DNA from: Puffinus mauretanicus
Lineage: Eukaryota > Chordata > Aves > Procellariiformes > Procellariidae
Assembly: GCA_023333565.1 (NCBI GenBank)
Contig: JAJKFH010001182.1
Coordinates: forward strand, 372,001 to 436,000
Direction: 5' to 3'
DNA length: 64,000 nt
A program made the position numbers and the translations under genes. Below, piece by piece: positions 1 to 13,440 of the stretch. Below the pieces are notes generated by a model, which did no database searches, was not told where the DNA came from, and worked only from the letters and a program-made list of their open reading frames with translations. How positions within the stretch are numbered: position 1 is the stretch's first letter; each line of letters begins with the position of its first letter.

Positions 1-166
1 CCTACAACAGAAGACTTCCCATTTCATTCACAAGGCTGCTGTCACGACTACTGCTATATTAGTACCTTGTAGCTTGCAGCTTATTATTTTATTGTGCACC
101 TTAAGAACTGAATAATCCATTGTTGGTGTGTAATTCGTAACTGATGGTGAAGATAGTGGCAAAGCT

Positions 167-311
167 CCTCCTGTAAGGAGCTGCTCAGTTAGCTGTGCTT
201 TCCTGGGAAGCTGAATTGGTTACATAAACACATCAAAAACTTTCCCAGGAAAGCATTACCTGATGGAGCCGCGTCTGACCTTACAGGAGGTCACATAAAC
301 ATATCAAAAAG
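167..311. repeat. Nested inverted repeat with interleaved direct repeats
   Basis: Outer arms cctcctgtaagg (167-178) and ccttacaggagg (279-290) are perfect reverse complements. Inner arms tgctttcctgggaa (196-209) and ttcccaggaaagca (242-255) are also perfect. The loop carries ttacataaacacatcaaaaa (220-239), and a near copy, tcacataaacatatcaaaaa (291-310), follows the outer arm. The single-stranded form would fold into a long interrupted hairpin of about 124 bases. It could be a relic of a small transposon or a chance palindrome cluster; no family is recognised. Confidence 0.7.
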
Positions 312-2399
312 ACTGTGCCAAGGAGCATTTGAAAACTGTTGTTTGCTTTTGTACTGTTACAAACAAGTGCCCTGTCATAGGGGTTTGCCGTTACATTGCT
401 CGTGGGCAAGTTCTGAACTGCCTGGGCTTGATTATTGCAGGGTCGTTCTGGTCTCCCTTCCTACATGATATAGGTTAAGATCATGTATTTGCCTTTTCTC
501 TTTCTTTGGCTTTTTCAGTGATTTTATGTACGTTCTCAAGTGTTTTAGAGACTGTAATAAAATATATTCAACATACATGAAACTCCTTTTTTGCGCAGGC
601 ATTGGACATGAAGCTGGGCTTCTCTTAGGGAGAGTATGTGTCTTGCAGACTGCGGAATCATAAGAATGGTTTTTCCTGGACGGGAAGCTATCTCTCAGTT
701 TCAGCCTTACTGCAGGTCTATGCCGAACTGTCCTGTGACATGTAGAAAAACTGGACTATCAGGGTCTTAGATTTATTTGGATTCATTGCTCAACCTCTAA
801 ATCGCTTCATTTTACCCTAATGGAAGATTGGAATTAGCCATTAAGATCGCTTATTGTTGTTGTCCTCAATCCATCAAGACACTGTCTTCTCTTTCCTGCC
901 TATCACCACAACTTTGGAATAAACTCAGCGTTCCCATCCAAGAAAATACTCAGTGTTATTTGGAATACAGACAAAATATCTCCTCCTCGATTGTTCTTTT
1001 CATTCTCATTAATGGCTATATCGAGATGCCGAGGATTGTGTATTATTTAGGAAGCATTTAGACAACTGTTGCCTCTGTTTTATGAAGTGCTGCTTATATT
1101 GTCTACAAGGTACATATATTGGTTTTGAATCCATTGCTTATGGTTGAAAGCAATAAAACAGATTGGAGACAACTCATTTTGGTGTTTCAAATCGATAGTT
1201 TTTGCAAGGTATTTTTTTTAGATAAGGTGTCCTTCTGACATGAGGCTTAAGTGACAGAATACTGAGAGATGTGACAGCTTGTGCATTGAGCGGGGAGTGT
1301 TCAAACTGTGCCTTTCAGTAGTGATTTAGTGCTGTATACCTGCACTGCTATTGTGATTTTTTTTTCCCAAACAAATTTGTACTGCAAGAAGAATGTACAG
1401 AGATGGCGAATCCTTTAACTCTATTTTGTATTTTTTTTAAATGGAATACTTTACAAGTACTGTCACTGTGGTTTTACCTAGATGTAATCAGTAGAAGCTC
1501 AAGAATTAGTGTTATTGTGCTTTCTCTTGTGTATCTCGGCAGTCACTGGTCACATTAAGACAAGTGATTTTTGCATGACTGGCCAGTATAAGCTCTAGTT
1601 AAAACAAGAAGTTGAGTGTGATCTGTCAGCATCCTACCTGTGGTTGCCTTGCATTACTTCTCCATCACCTCAGGCTGCTGAAAATACTGTAAGTTTCACG
1701 TTTGTATAATACTTGGAGAAGTACATTTATGTTTTGTGTTCAGATATTTGGACTAACTCTTCACAGAAATGGCTTTTTGTGTGAATAAACAGGGAAAACT
1801 AATTTGATTTTCAAATCATGGAAAAATGCTAGGAAATCAAAGGTGCCTCTTCTGTGCCCTGAGGAATAGAGAAATGGTAGTACTCTGGGTTTGGTCTAAC
1901 TAACATTAGTGGAGCATTAATAACTGACTATTACTGTGAGTTGTCATAGTTTGTATGAAATATTGGTAGTTGCAGTATGTGTTTACTAGAAGATTTATTT
2001 ATGGAAAAATCTAGTAAAATTATCATTTAAGAAACACGTTCCTATTTTTATTGAATTCTATTTTTTTAATGAAAGGTACAGCACGCATTAGTGGCTTTGG
2101 CTGAAGAGGTCACACTTCTTCAAAGTGTTTCTAGCACCCCATGGTTTCTTACACAGTTCTAGTTCTGTTTTTTTCGTGAAGAAATTGCTGTACTCTCACA
2201 TCTCGACAGTGGCAAGTTTCATGTGGCAGCAAGCGATTTCTGTGAGAATGCCAGATGCAGTTATGAAATACCTAATTCAGTCGCACTCTTGAATTACCTG
2301 CCCTTGGTCACACTGCGTTACTCATAATTCTCACTCTTTCCCATTGTGCCAAATTAAATGGAATCAATCTCCTTCTGTACAGATCGGGCTTGAAGTCAG

Positions 2400-2990
2400 G
2401 GAAGAACAATAGTGCAAGAGAGAACGCCTGATTCTGTTATTCGTTGGCAAAGCGGCGTGCCTTCCAGAAGGTAACCCTGACTTCCAGTCTCCTCTCCCAG
2501 GGTGGAAGTTTAAAGAAAGCTGGAGGAGACAGACGAAATCGGAGAGGAAGGGGCGACTCGTGGGCGACCGTTCCCCCCTTCTCCCTCCCTCCTGCACGCT
2601 GCAGCCGACGGGGCTGGCTCCTTGGGGCTGCGGGGTAGAGCCGTGGGACCGGGGTCCTCTTCGGGCCGGGGCGTGAGCCAGGGTCTCTCTCCTCTTGGGT
2701 GACGGCGTTATGAAAGGCAGTCCCTGCTGTCGCAGCCACCTCCTCCACTTCTCAAATGACGCTCTGAGAGCCTGAAGGCTCAGGTGAGTTCTGACGGTGC
2801 CAAGTGAATTGGGTAGGGCAGTAGCTGGGTTTGGGTTGCAGAGGCAGGACAGGGCTGTCGGGTTTTCGGCGCAAGTGAGAAGGTCTGTGCTTGTGTCTGA
2901 CTTCAGAGGGACGGCAATAGATAGCAGCTGGGAGCGGGTACCCTCCAGGCAGATGGCAGATAAGGAGGATTTGGAGGGCCCGTGAGGTTG
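2400..2990. other. GC-rich block with open frames on both strands
   Basis: This segment is clearly richer in G+C and CpG than its surroundings. It holds a 209-codon minus-strand ORF (2364-2993), an overlapping 103-codon minus frame and short plus-strand frames. None of the translations resembles a family I know, and composition alone makes stops scarce. It may be a CpG-island-like regulatory patch or a first exon of an unrecognised transcript. Coding function is not supported. Confidence 0.4.
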
Positions 2991-4655
2991 CAATGCACTT
3001 TAGTCTGCGAGGACTGAATTCAGCCTACATGCTGAAGGAGATTCCTACATGCTGTCGGAAACGTCAGTCTTATTTTGATCTAGTACTAACTGCTGGTCTT
3101 AGCAAGAATCCTGTTGTGTTAGTTTGTGCGGAAAATACTTGGTCTGTTTCTTAAGCAAAATCTTACATTTGCAAGTGTAAATATAAGCTTGCCATGTGAC
3201 CACAAAACAAACCAGGCCTGCGCTGGCCCTTTGATATGTTCTAAGTCTTGTTTGCTAAATTAATTGGCTAATTAGAGCATGAGGACAGATGAAAACTGAG
3301 CATGAGGTAGGGACGTTTTCTTTCCAAATAAAATCTAAGTTCTGCTGAAGAAAAGATGCATATATATGCACTTAGATGTTCAAAAGACTTTTTGTAAATC
3401 ATTAGTAGTGTGATAAGCTTTGGACTTATTTAAGCAAAAAGCCATCTCTATGTTTGTTCCTGAGATTAAGCGTTTGTACAAATTGTATGCCTTCCTACTT
3501 ACAAAGAACGAATTAAAATGCAGTCCTAAAATACAGCCTGTTAAAATGATGCTTTTACGAGGTGTCTTACTTCACTAGAGGAGATGAAGAGGGTTTGCGC
3601 TCTCTGTTCTCTTCCAGGAACATCTGCAGTGTCCAGTGAATAAAACGTGCTATACTGTGCAATGACTGTGCTTTGAAAAATACTGAAGCAACTATTTGAT
3701 GTAATGCTGTCTCCAATGGTCCATCTTGAATATTTGTAGTTACAAAGATGTTGTGAATCCAGCACAGATTTGGGAAGAAGCCTGGGGAAGTGTCATAAAT
3801 GCATTTTTGTATGAGTAGAAAAAGGAGCTGCTCTTCAGGTTTCCAGACTGGGAAACGGCTATCATAGCAAATCAAAGCTTTGCTCAGTCTGTTCAATTAT
3901 TGAAACCTCTTGGGTCCAGTCTTTCCCCGGAGCTCATGATAAATTCTGCTCTCTGATTGCTTGGAAGAAATCATTATGGAAATGAAGAAAAAGCCATACA
4001 GACAATTATAGAGAAATTCTTTCAAAATAAAAGCATGCAAGCTACTAAAATGAGAAAATGCCCATTCCCTTCTTCAAGAATAAGACTTAGCACAGAAAAT
4101 ACATTTTTATGGTGGATTAGCTTTATATTTTTGCACTTACGCTGTTCATACTGTCCAGGAGGAATTATCGACAAATTCATTGAAAGGTGATAATGGAAAG
4201 ATGATTAAGCATTCTGATACTGGAGCTTTGTAATAACAATTGAACAGTACACAGATTTCAGAAGTTACTAAAGCACCTAAAGGTGTCTGAGAATACTTAC
4301 AGCAGATTCCAGAAGTGCCCTGCCTGATACCCGAAAGCACAGTCCCGAGTTGCACATTTAGGCTCCCTATGTAACACAGGTGGCTGCAGCGAGGCACCTA
4401 GTGCTAACCTGTTAGTATTCACATCTCATTACTGATATTTTCTTGTCGATAAACTTATCCTATACTTCCTCAAGCTGAAGAGCCGAATGTCAGAGAGGTG
4501 CCCTTGGAATTCACAGACAAGCAGTGCTTCTGACAGTGGGCACCTCTGCTCTCTCTTTGAAAAAGAGACAAAATACCACATCCAGAGGAAGAGTCTCAAC
4601 TGCCTCCTTGCTTACCTCTAACAATACAGTGCTATTTATGATGGCCTTCCTTGGT

Positions 4656-4687
4656 CAAAATTGCCCACAAAATTGCCCACAAAATTT
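4656..4687 (+). repeat. 12-bp tandem repeat, 2.6 copies
   Basis: caaaattgccca is repeated twice exactly and followed by caaaattt. Confidence 0.9.
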
Positions 4688-5166
4688 CACTTTAATACAA
4701 AAGTTAAAATCTAGTGCCAGATTGATTTGGAGGCAATATCTTTATGAATTTTGTATGACTTCTAACGGATTTCATGTCCCTTTCTGTTTAGTGGCTGTGT
4801 CCCAGCTTTCATCCTCTTTGCTGTGGTTATTATAAAAGAAAGTCCTGAAGGTTAACAGGAGTGCTTTCATGGTGGTCATGTCTTTGATGTATTGAGGAAG
4901 ACTGCTTTATAGTATAGGGCAAAGTATAACCCCCTTTATAAAGTCAAGGGATGCCAAGGGTGAATGAGATATTTGTGCTGTCTGAGGTGTTTGTTTAATC
5001 AGTCCTGGAAACATAGTCTTAAGTTTATAAGCAGTGTAATTGATGGACATGGTGTATTCTACAAGGTGATCTACACGAGTTTATAAAGCTACTCAAAACC
5101 CCTACTTTTAGTTGCTTTAGCATGACTTCAGGCTATTTTAGTTCAGCACAGAACTCTCTTTTTCTT

Positions 5167-5185
5167 CCCCCCCCCCCTCCCCCCC
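5167..5185 (+). repeat. Poly-C rich tract
   Basis: Two C runs separated by a single T form a short homopolymer-like tract, prone to sequencing and length errors. Confidence 0.9.
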
Positions 5186-5288
5186 ATGTCTTTTTTATAG
5201 AAGTGTCCCCTCTCATGCCACTCTCTGGGCCTTCTTCCTTTTCTCTTCATTTGGGATTCTGTCATAACCAAACATCTGTCATGACACT

Positions 5289-5370
5289 TGTTCAGTTGTT
5301 ATATTGTTAAACATTGTTAATGTTGTTAAATATTGTTAATATTGTATATTCAGTTGTCATATTTGTTAAA
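5289..5370 (+). repeat. Degenerate TTGTTAA-type repeat
   Basis: Units such as attgttaaacattgttaatg and ttgttaaatattgttaatat recur across about 80 bases, an imperfect AT-rich minisatellite. Confidence 0.7.
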
Positions 5371-7428
5371 AAAAGTATTTTTCACCAGTGGAAAAGAAAG
5401 ACCTGTACAAACACAGAAACTGCCCGTTGTGCCTGTGAAGGTACACTGTACATTTTCAGTGGTTAAAATAAAGAGGTGTGAACCAGTCTCAGTTCTCAAG
5501 AGTCTGCTTATACCGAGTTCACGTCTTCAGCAGTTACAGTGCACCAGGGCTACAAATCTCAACTGAGGTGGTTCTGTTCTTCATAGAGCTTTTTCTTAAA
5601 TTCCATTAGCATTTAGTAAGGTGGTGCTCCCTTAGTACTTAAGTGTAACTGTAAGTGGATGGTCTGTCGTTTACATGAACACCTGCTTATTTCAAAATCC
5701 TTAATGGTTTTTCAAATTAGATAAAATGCAAGACCTTGTACAAGATTCTCTTCCATGTCATCTTTAACGAGTACTTAATTAACCAAGCCTTTAGCTATTA
5801 GAAAGAAGAAATCATTAGCAGAATTGCACGTGTGTGCGTGTAGGTTTTCAACATTTTTGCATCCCCTGGTTCTCCACACAGACGTGAGCCCTATCTTCAT
5901 GCATCAGATACTGGAAGTTCAATTTGGGTTACAAAGTGCTGATGCATTTCAAAATTACGAGTTTTAAAATGACGAGTCAATGTTATTCAAGATCGTGTTT
6001 ATAGACCTAGAATTTCTATGAAGGTGTTAATCTCTCATGTGGGGAAATATAATGACATCAATAAATTCTAAATGAGCGCCTGCATTAGGGTTTATTCTTT
6101 ACCAGGAGTTCCTTTTCCATAAGCATTTCAACAGCTCTTTATTGTGTGATCTCTGATTAGTTTTTTACTCAGCTGAGCTGAGAGATGTGTTTTACAGGTG
6201 ACAGGAACAGAACCAGAAATTTCAAATAAAGTATGTACTTCTTAATACGGAAAGAGTAAGGATTTAATCTGAGTTTGTATTGTTGCACGTTAGCACGTTT
6301 CCACTTAAGTTTACTAAGGGCAAACTGACTTTTTCAGGTCAGCAGGGCAGACCTATGACTTGTGCTACCAAGTGAAGACCTATGGGTCCTACTGTCAAAT
6401 CCACCTGCAAAAAGTTAGACAGCTCTTGAATTAGGGGAAGGAAGCTGTAATTTCCGTACAATAGGTGAAATAAGTGTTAAGATCTATGGTGGCTTTGCCT
6501 GTCATGGTGATATCAAAATAGATTTCTTCCCCCAAGAATTCTCATGATTTGAAAAATAGGGTCGGCAAAGAAATACACAAGAAGAGATCTACCCAAAGAA
6601 AGCTACAAGAAACATATCGAGTACATTGTGTTAGAAGTATTTCAAGCCAGAGGGCAGGAAGAAAAAAGGGGATGTGAATTCTGCCAGAAATGCTGCCAGA
6701 TCTTACAGCCGATAAGAATTGCCTTATCCCATCTGTGTGAAGATGTGAAAAGAGATATTAACCCAGTTTGCATGTGGACTGTGATAGAGACTTAAGAGTG
6801 TGTTTATGGGAGAATATAAAAAATGTAAGTATTGTCCTGAATTAGCTCCTCCCATTTACATGTCTCTATAAAGCTTCATAGATCATCAAAGAGCAATGTA
6901 GAAAAATAACATTTTAAGGTCCCAGGGGCATTTATATGTGTGTGAGCATGGAGTTGCTCATCCGTGCCCAACTCTGAGCTCCTGAATTTGGAACCAGGTT
7001 GTTCATGGATGGCTAGGGATTTTTCCATAGTATTGCACCGTGTGTAGGCATACCTGAGCAGATTGTCTGATTTATACAGCAAGGCAGTAGTGTAACCAAA
7101 ATCCTCTCAAGTCGTATTCAGTTGTCTCACAGACATGGATGAAAACTGATTTTGTAATGAAGCTCTAGAATGGGTTTCAATATATGTAATCCAGAAAGGC
7201 CTGGAGGAATATTTCCAGGAATCGATATAAATATTTTCAACATTATCTTCCATTATGCATAAGCAATGAAACTGAATTCCTGATTGAGTGTAAGTAAATG
7301 TATTCTTAAAAAGATAAATAAATAAGTAGAACTCCGTTAGCTCCCAGCATTGCCTTTTTTGGACCTAAGTTTTAAATGCATCAAAATGCGTTTTGCATTT
7401 GCATGATTCAGCAGCGCTTTAAAGGAGT

Positions 7429-9592
7429 CATAGAATCATAGAATGGTTTGGGTTGGAACGGACCTTTAAAGGCCATCCAGTCCAACCCCCCTGCCATGGG
7501 CAGGGACATCTTCAACCAGATCAGGTTGCTCAGAGCCCCGTCCAACCTGGCCTTGAATGTTCCCAGGGATGGGGCATCGACCACCACTCTGGGCAACCTG
7601 TGCCAGTGTTTCACCACCCTCACTGTAAAAACTTTATTCCTTATATCTAGTGTAAATCTCCCCTCTTTTAGTTTAAAACCATTCCCCCTTGTCCTGTCGC
7701 AACAGGCCCCAAAGTTTGTCCTCATCTTTCTTGTAAGTCCTGAAAGGCTGCAATGAGGTCTCCCCGGAGCCTTCTCTTCTCCAGGCTGATCAACCCCAAC
7801 TCTCTCAGCCTGTCCTCATGGCAGAGCTGTTCCATCCCCCTGATCATTTTTGTGGCCTCCTCTGGACCCGCTCCAGCAGGTCCCTGTCTGTCCTGTGCTG
7901 AGGACCCCAGAGCTGGACGCAGCCCTGCAGGGGGGTCTCACCAGAGCAGAGCAGAGGGGCAGAATCCCCTCCCTCGAGCTGCTGGCCACGCTGCTGGTGA
8001 TGCAGCCCAGGACACGGTTGGCCTTCTGGGCTGCGAGCGCACATTGCCGGCTCGTGTCCAGCTTTTCGTCTGCCAGTGCCCCCGAGTCCTTCTTGGCAGG
8101 GCTGCTCTCCATCCCTTCATCCCCCAGCCTGTGCTGATACCGGGGGTTGCCCCGACCCAGGGGCAGGACCTTGCGCTTGGCCTGGTTGAACCTCATGAGG
8201 TTCACACGGGCCCGCTTGTCCAGCTTGTCCAGGTTCCTCTGGATGGCATCCTGTCCCTCAGCTTGGTGTTATCTGTGTGTCACCCGCACCACTCAGATTG
8301 GTGTCATCTGCAAACTTGCTGAGTGTGCACTCAATCCCACTGTCTGTGTCATTGATGAAGATACTAAACAGTATTGGTCCCAATACGGACCCCTGTGGGA
8401 CACCACTTGTGGCTGATCTCCATCTGGACACTGAGCTGTTGACCACTACCTTCTGGATGCGACCATCCAACCAATTCCTCATCCCAGTGAACAGTCCACC
8501 CATCAAATCCATACCTCTCCAGTTTAGAGAGAAGGATGTTCTGGGGGACCGTGTCAAAGGCCTTACAGAGGTCCAGACAGATGACATCTCTAGCCTGTCC
8601 CATGTCCACTGATGTAGTCACTTCATCATAGAAGGCCACTAGGTTGGTCAGGCAGGACTTGCCCTTGGTGAAGCCATGCTGGCTGTCTCGAATCACCTCC
8701 CTGTCCTCCATGTGCCTTAGCATAGCTTCCAGGAGGATCTGCTCCATGATCTTCCCAGGCACAGAGGTGAGACTGAGTGGCCTGTAGTTCCCCGGGTCTT
8801 CCTTTTTTCCCTTTTTAAAAATGGGGGTTATGTTCCCCCTTTTCCAGTGAGCGGGAACTTCACCAGACTGCCACGACTTCTCAAATAGGATGGATAGTGG
8901 CTTAGCAACTTCATCCGCCACTTCCCTCAGGACCCGATCTCATTGGGTCCCATGGACTTGTGCATCTTCAGGTTCCTTAGATGGTCTCAAACCTGATCTT
9001 CTCCTACAGTGGGCGGCTCTTCATTCTCCCAGTCCCCGCCTTTGCCTTCTGCGGCTTGGGCGGTGAGGCTCGAGCACTTGCTGGTGAAGACTGAGGCAAA
9101 AAAGTCACAGAGTACCTCAGCCTTCTCCATATCCCGGGTATCCAGGACTCCCGTTTCCTTCCGGAGAGGGCCCACATTTTCCCTAGTCTTCCTTTTATCC
9201 CTGACGTACCTATAGAAGCTTTTCTGGTTGCCCTTGACGTCCCTGGCCAGATTTAATTCTATCAGGGCTTTAGCTTTCCAGACCTGATCCCTGGCTGCTC
9301 AGACAATTTCTCTGTATTCCTCCCAGGCTACCTGTCCTTGCTCCCACCCCCTGTAGGCTTCCTTTTTGTGTCCAGGAGCTCCCTGTTCACCCATGCAGGC
9401 CTCCTGGTGTTTTCGGCGGATTTCCTCTTTGTTGGGATGCATGGCTCCTGAGCTTGGAGGGGGTGTTCCAGCATTCCCGGGCCCCTCTTGCCTCCGGGGC
9501 TTTGTCCAAGCAGATCCCTGAAGAGGCCAAAGTCTGCTCTCTGAAGTCAGGGTGGTGGGCTTGCTGTGCGCCCTCCTCGGTGCCATAAGGAT
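7429..9592 (-). mobile_element. CR1 LINE, 5'-truncated, about 2.2 kb, longest copy here
   Basis: Read on the minus strand, this is CR1 ending in the usual tail (ccattctatgattctatga, at the 7429 side). Translated pieces give the ORF2 linker before the reverse transcriptase (HKKEAYRGWEQGQVAWEEY near 9320-9390; [20 protein letters not shown] near 9060-9130). Next come the reverse transcriptase blocks ([80 protein letters not shown]). The catalytic box FADD is retained at 8303-8314. The C-terminal domain follows toward 7429. Several frameshifts and stops break the reading, so it is a dead copy. The endonuclease, ORF1 and promoter are missing. It lies antisense to MCTP1. Confidence 0.95.
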
Positions 9593-11244
9593 CTTGAACT
9601 CCGGAAAAAGAAGTGCGCTCTTTTTTTGCTAGCTTTCCCTGGTAAGAGGAAAAAGAAGGTGTTTCAGTACGCTTTGGTTTTGGGTAACTTGGGCCTCTTT
9701 CCAGAGTGCATCTGTCTGTAATGTGTTTATGTTGGCATAGGTTACATACGTTCTAGTTCAAGCAAAACTTGATTTTGCTCTTCAGGAGGAACATGCAGCT
9801 GCTTTACCCCCTTCTCTCTTCTGTAAACTGCATACACCTTAACTTATGTGAAGTTGTGAAAAGATTGGATCTAGTGGAAGGGAGAGAAATTACATTTTCA
9901 TCTGATTCCAAGCACAGATTTACTATAGCTTTCTCTATAGGTTGTACTTATTTGCACCCTTTTCTATAAGCAGTGGAAGCATACAATTGCTGTTAGCTTG
10001 ACTTTATCATAGTGTGGCAAAAGTCAGATGTCATCCCAGGATGACTCTTCAGAGGTTAGTGTATGTATACTAACAAGGTAAGTGAGATGTAGAAATCGAC
10101 AAGAATAATTGCTGAGGATTAAAAAGAGGGCACAGTAATTTCAATTTAGTAAGTTATTTTTGACAGTGTTCCACGAATATTGAAGCATCATAGATGCTAT
10201 CCTTTTGCTAAATTAAAAAAAAAAAAAAAAGAAATTTGACATTTCTAAGTTGGTGTTTCAAGTTGACAAAACTTTCTAATTTATGAAATCCTACTTCTCA
10301 GTTCTCCTCAAAAGTTTAAAGCACAGTATCTGATAATTAATAGTGAGGTCTAAAACAGAATACAGTCTAAGTCAAATAGCAAATAGTCCAATAATAATAA
10401 AATTCGTCAAAATTTGTTTTATTGAACAACTAAGGTCAGCTTTTGCATTAAAACTATTTATAAGAGAATGTGATGGGCTAACCTTATACGGCAGCAGGTG
10501 TAATTTTATCAGATTACCAAATCCAGAGCCTGCCCTTGTCCCTAAACCTCCCTACCCTTTGATCATTTATACCTTTAAAGCGAACAAGCTGCTTCAGAAA
10601 GACAGTCGTAAGTAAAGCAAAGCAAATCTCTGAACCGTTCGCAGATTCACAGCAGAGGCTCATGGCTTGCGTGGCTGCCACTGCACGTGGCTTACGAAGA
10701 AGCCTTTCAGCTCCGGGTAGGAGCGTTGTGGTGAGTGATGGACCAACGTGTATGTTAACACGTGCACAACAGTCTGTTCAGCTGAACGAGAAATTTCAGA
10801 ACACCTTGTGGAGCAAGAAGATGCATTATCCTGTCATCTTTATCAAAGCAGTCACTAAATGGTTAAAGTGCATGGGGAACCAGTGTCTTAAATAATCTAG
10901 TTTGTAACATTCTTGTACATACTGGTTGTATTATTGTACACATCTATATGCAAAAAGATCTGTATACAGCTTAGAGAATATAAGTCCAAATATTTGAGTA
11001 GCTTGTAGTAAAATAATAATTGATATCTGTTGTTTCTTTTCTTAATATGCATTTTCCTTGGACCTACTGTTACTTTTTTTTTCCTTTCCCTTTATACTGA
11101 CCTTTATTATATGGTTCCTTAAGTTAATTTATTATCGGTAATTACTTCATCGGCAAACATAGGAAGATAGTTAGCTTTAAGTGTCTTGAAAAATGAGATT
11201 CTGATCAGCGGGTCCCCAAACAGTTCTTTTCTTTTTACATTATC

Positions 11245-12435
11245 AGATAAAACGCAAAGATTTTCACAGAAGGACCAAGTGGCTGAGGTTGGCAGGGACC
11301 TCTTGAGATCATTTCGTCCAACCTGCTCAAAGCAGGATCACCTAGAGCCAGTTGCCAGGACTGTGTCCAGCTGGGTTTTGAGTGTCTCCAAGGGTGGAGA
11401 CTCCACAACCTGTCTGGGCAACCTGATCCAGTGTTTGGCCACCCCCACAGTACAAACCTTTTTTCCTCGTGTTCAAATGGAGTTTTCTGTATTTCAGTTT
11501 TGCACATTGCCCCTTGTCCTGTCACTGGGTTCTGCTGAGAAGAGCCTGGCTCCATCTTCCGTACTCGCCCCACCTGGTATTTATACACATGGGTAAGATC
11601 CCCCAAGCCTTCTCTTCTCCAGGCGGAGCAGTCCCAGCCCTCTCCGCCTCTCTGGAATGACAGGCGGTGATCCCTTCACCCTCTTTGTGGCCCTTTGCTG
11701 GAGTCACTCCAGTAACTCCATGTCTTGGTTTTTTTACTATACTGGGGAGCCCGTAGCACACCTCTGTGTGGCCTCACCGGTGCTGGGCAGCGGGGAGGGA
11801 TCACCTCCCTCGACCTGCTGGCCGTGCTTTGCCTTGTCGGCCTGCTTTGCTGCCAGGACAGGTTGCTGGCTCACGGTCAGCTTGGTGTCCACCAGGACCT
11901 GCTCTGCAGAGCTGCTTTCCAGCGGTTTGGCCCCCAGTGTTTGCTGGTGTATGGTGGTGTTCCTCCCTGGGGACAGGGCTTGGCACTTCCCCGTTTCTCC
12001 AGCCTGTCCGGGTCCCTCTGATGGCAGCATGACTGACTGGTGGGTTGACCACTGCTCCCAGTTTTGCATTGTCTGTGAATGACGAGGGCGCGCTCTGCCC
12101 CATCTTCTGGGTGATTAAAGAAGGTGCTAAGCATACTGGCCCCAGTATTGCTCCTCGGGGTACACCGCTGGTGACTGGCCTCCAGCTGGACCTTGTGCTG
12201 CTGGTTGCACCTCTGAGCCCGGCGGTGTAGCCAGTCTTCAGCGTGCCTGGACCTCAGTCCACTTAGGCAGTCCGTGCTCTGTCAGCGCATCGACGAGGGT
12301 GTTACGGGAGACGGTGCCAAAAGCCTTGTCAATGTGGAGGTGAACACCACCCACTGCCCTCCCCTCATCCATCCAGCCAGTCATCTCGTCGTAGCAGGGT
12401 ATCAGCTTGGTTTTGGTGACCTCTTTTAGAACTTA
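11245..12435 (-). mobile_element. CR1 LINE fragment, older and more diverged
   Basis: The plus-strand reading shows the complement of a CR1 3' portion: tggctgaggttggcagggac, cctgtctgggcaacctgatc, cttctcttctccaggcggag and later a decayed reverse transcriptase region (ctccagctggaccttgtgct near 12180). Minus-strand translations give scraps such as SRQCAL-like and VLVDxKL-like pieces separated by many stops and indels. The usual end repeat at the 11245 side is lost. It differs in wording from the copies at 7429 and 53951, so it belongs to an older subfamily. The borders are approximate. Confidence 0.85.
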
Positions 12436-12769
12436 CCAGCTTGGCTCCACCTGGCAAACACACACCCTTTTTCAGATGAGCAAAGCAGAAGTGGGTGCCA
12501 CTAGGTACGAGTAGCAGGTGAGCAGAACTGCTGAATTCCTGCGGAATTGCCAAAACCTTCAGGTGTTTATATGGTGCAGAGGATCAGATAACCGGTATAA
12601 ACTGCATTAGTAATGTAAAAAGTGAAAAACAAATGAGCCCCCCATCTGGTTTTCTGGTTGTTTGGTGTGGGTTTTTTTTTTTCTTCCACACTTCTCTGTA
12701 CAAGCATATTACCGTATAATCTTTCTGGTTTTTAAGGGCTTGTTGTCAGCCTGGCTGTTGTGTAGGCTG

Positions 12770-13440
12770 CTGGCTGCTTACGGGCAAGGGGGCTTGCTGC
12801 AGAAGTTCAGTGCCTGACGCGGGGGCGCAGGGCAGGCGCCAGCGTCAGCGCCCGTGTGCAGCAGCTGCTCCAGGCCTTCCAGAGCTCTTGTTGGCCTGAA
12901 GACCCTGCATTTGTGTTTTCCTCTCTTAGAGATTGACCCAACAGCCTCTCCGATATCCCCGCCTCAGGCTATTCTTTTCTGAATAACGTGTTGTGAGACG
13001 CATTTTCGCTCTCGTTGGCTAGTGGCGTGAAAGTCTGGGTGATGGGGTGGATGCCAATATAACTGGGTTCTAGCAGATCATTCGGTGGGCAGCATCTTCC
13101 CTGGGAAATTCATAGACGATCTTTTGTACCCCTTCCAGACTCGCCACTCCCTGTCTCTGGGGTTGTTGTGAAGTTCTTGGAAGGCCAGTTGCGGTCCTTG
13201 TGTTTGAAATTTTTGTCCTGATTCGTATCAAGGGCCTCTTCATCCTCGTCATCCTTCTTCTGTATGACAGGCAGGCAGGCATGAGAAGCCCGGTCTTCTC
13301 CTGCTGAAGACGCACCCTCGTGGCTGCTCTTTGGAGAAGCGTGCTCGCGGCGGGCAGGACCAGAGCGATCCTTCCCAGGGCTTCCACGTGTACATGGAGG
13401 TGGTTCAGTTTTCTTCCCAGCCAGCAGCAACTGACTCCTT
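12770..13440. other. GC-rich patches, unassigned
   Basis: 12770-12930 (ctgacgcgggggcgcagggc) and 13060-13430 are GC-rich compared with their flanks. Two overlapping minus-strand frames of about 105 codons (13070-13387 and 13110-13430) show acidic and basic runs but no known domain. I see no splice or start context that supports a gene. Confidence 0.35.

Noticed and set aside
7753..8322. Plus-strand 189-codon ORF
   Set aside because: It is the antisense shadow of a CR1 element.
10027..10085. Consensus-like donor aacaag|gtaagtg as the end of an alternative first MCTP1 exon
   Set aside because: In the frame compatible with 33654 there is a stop five to six codons upstream, leaving only a five-codon start, and no similarity to known N-termini.
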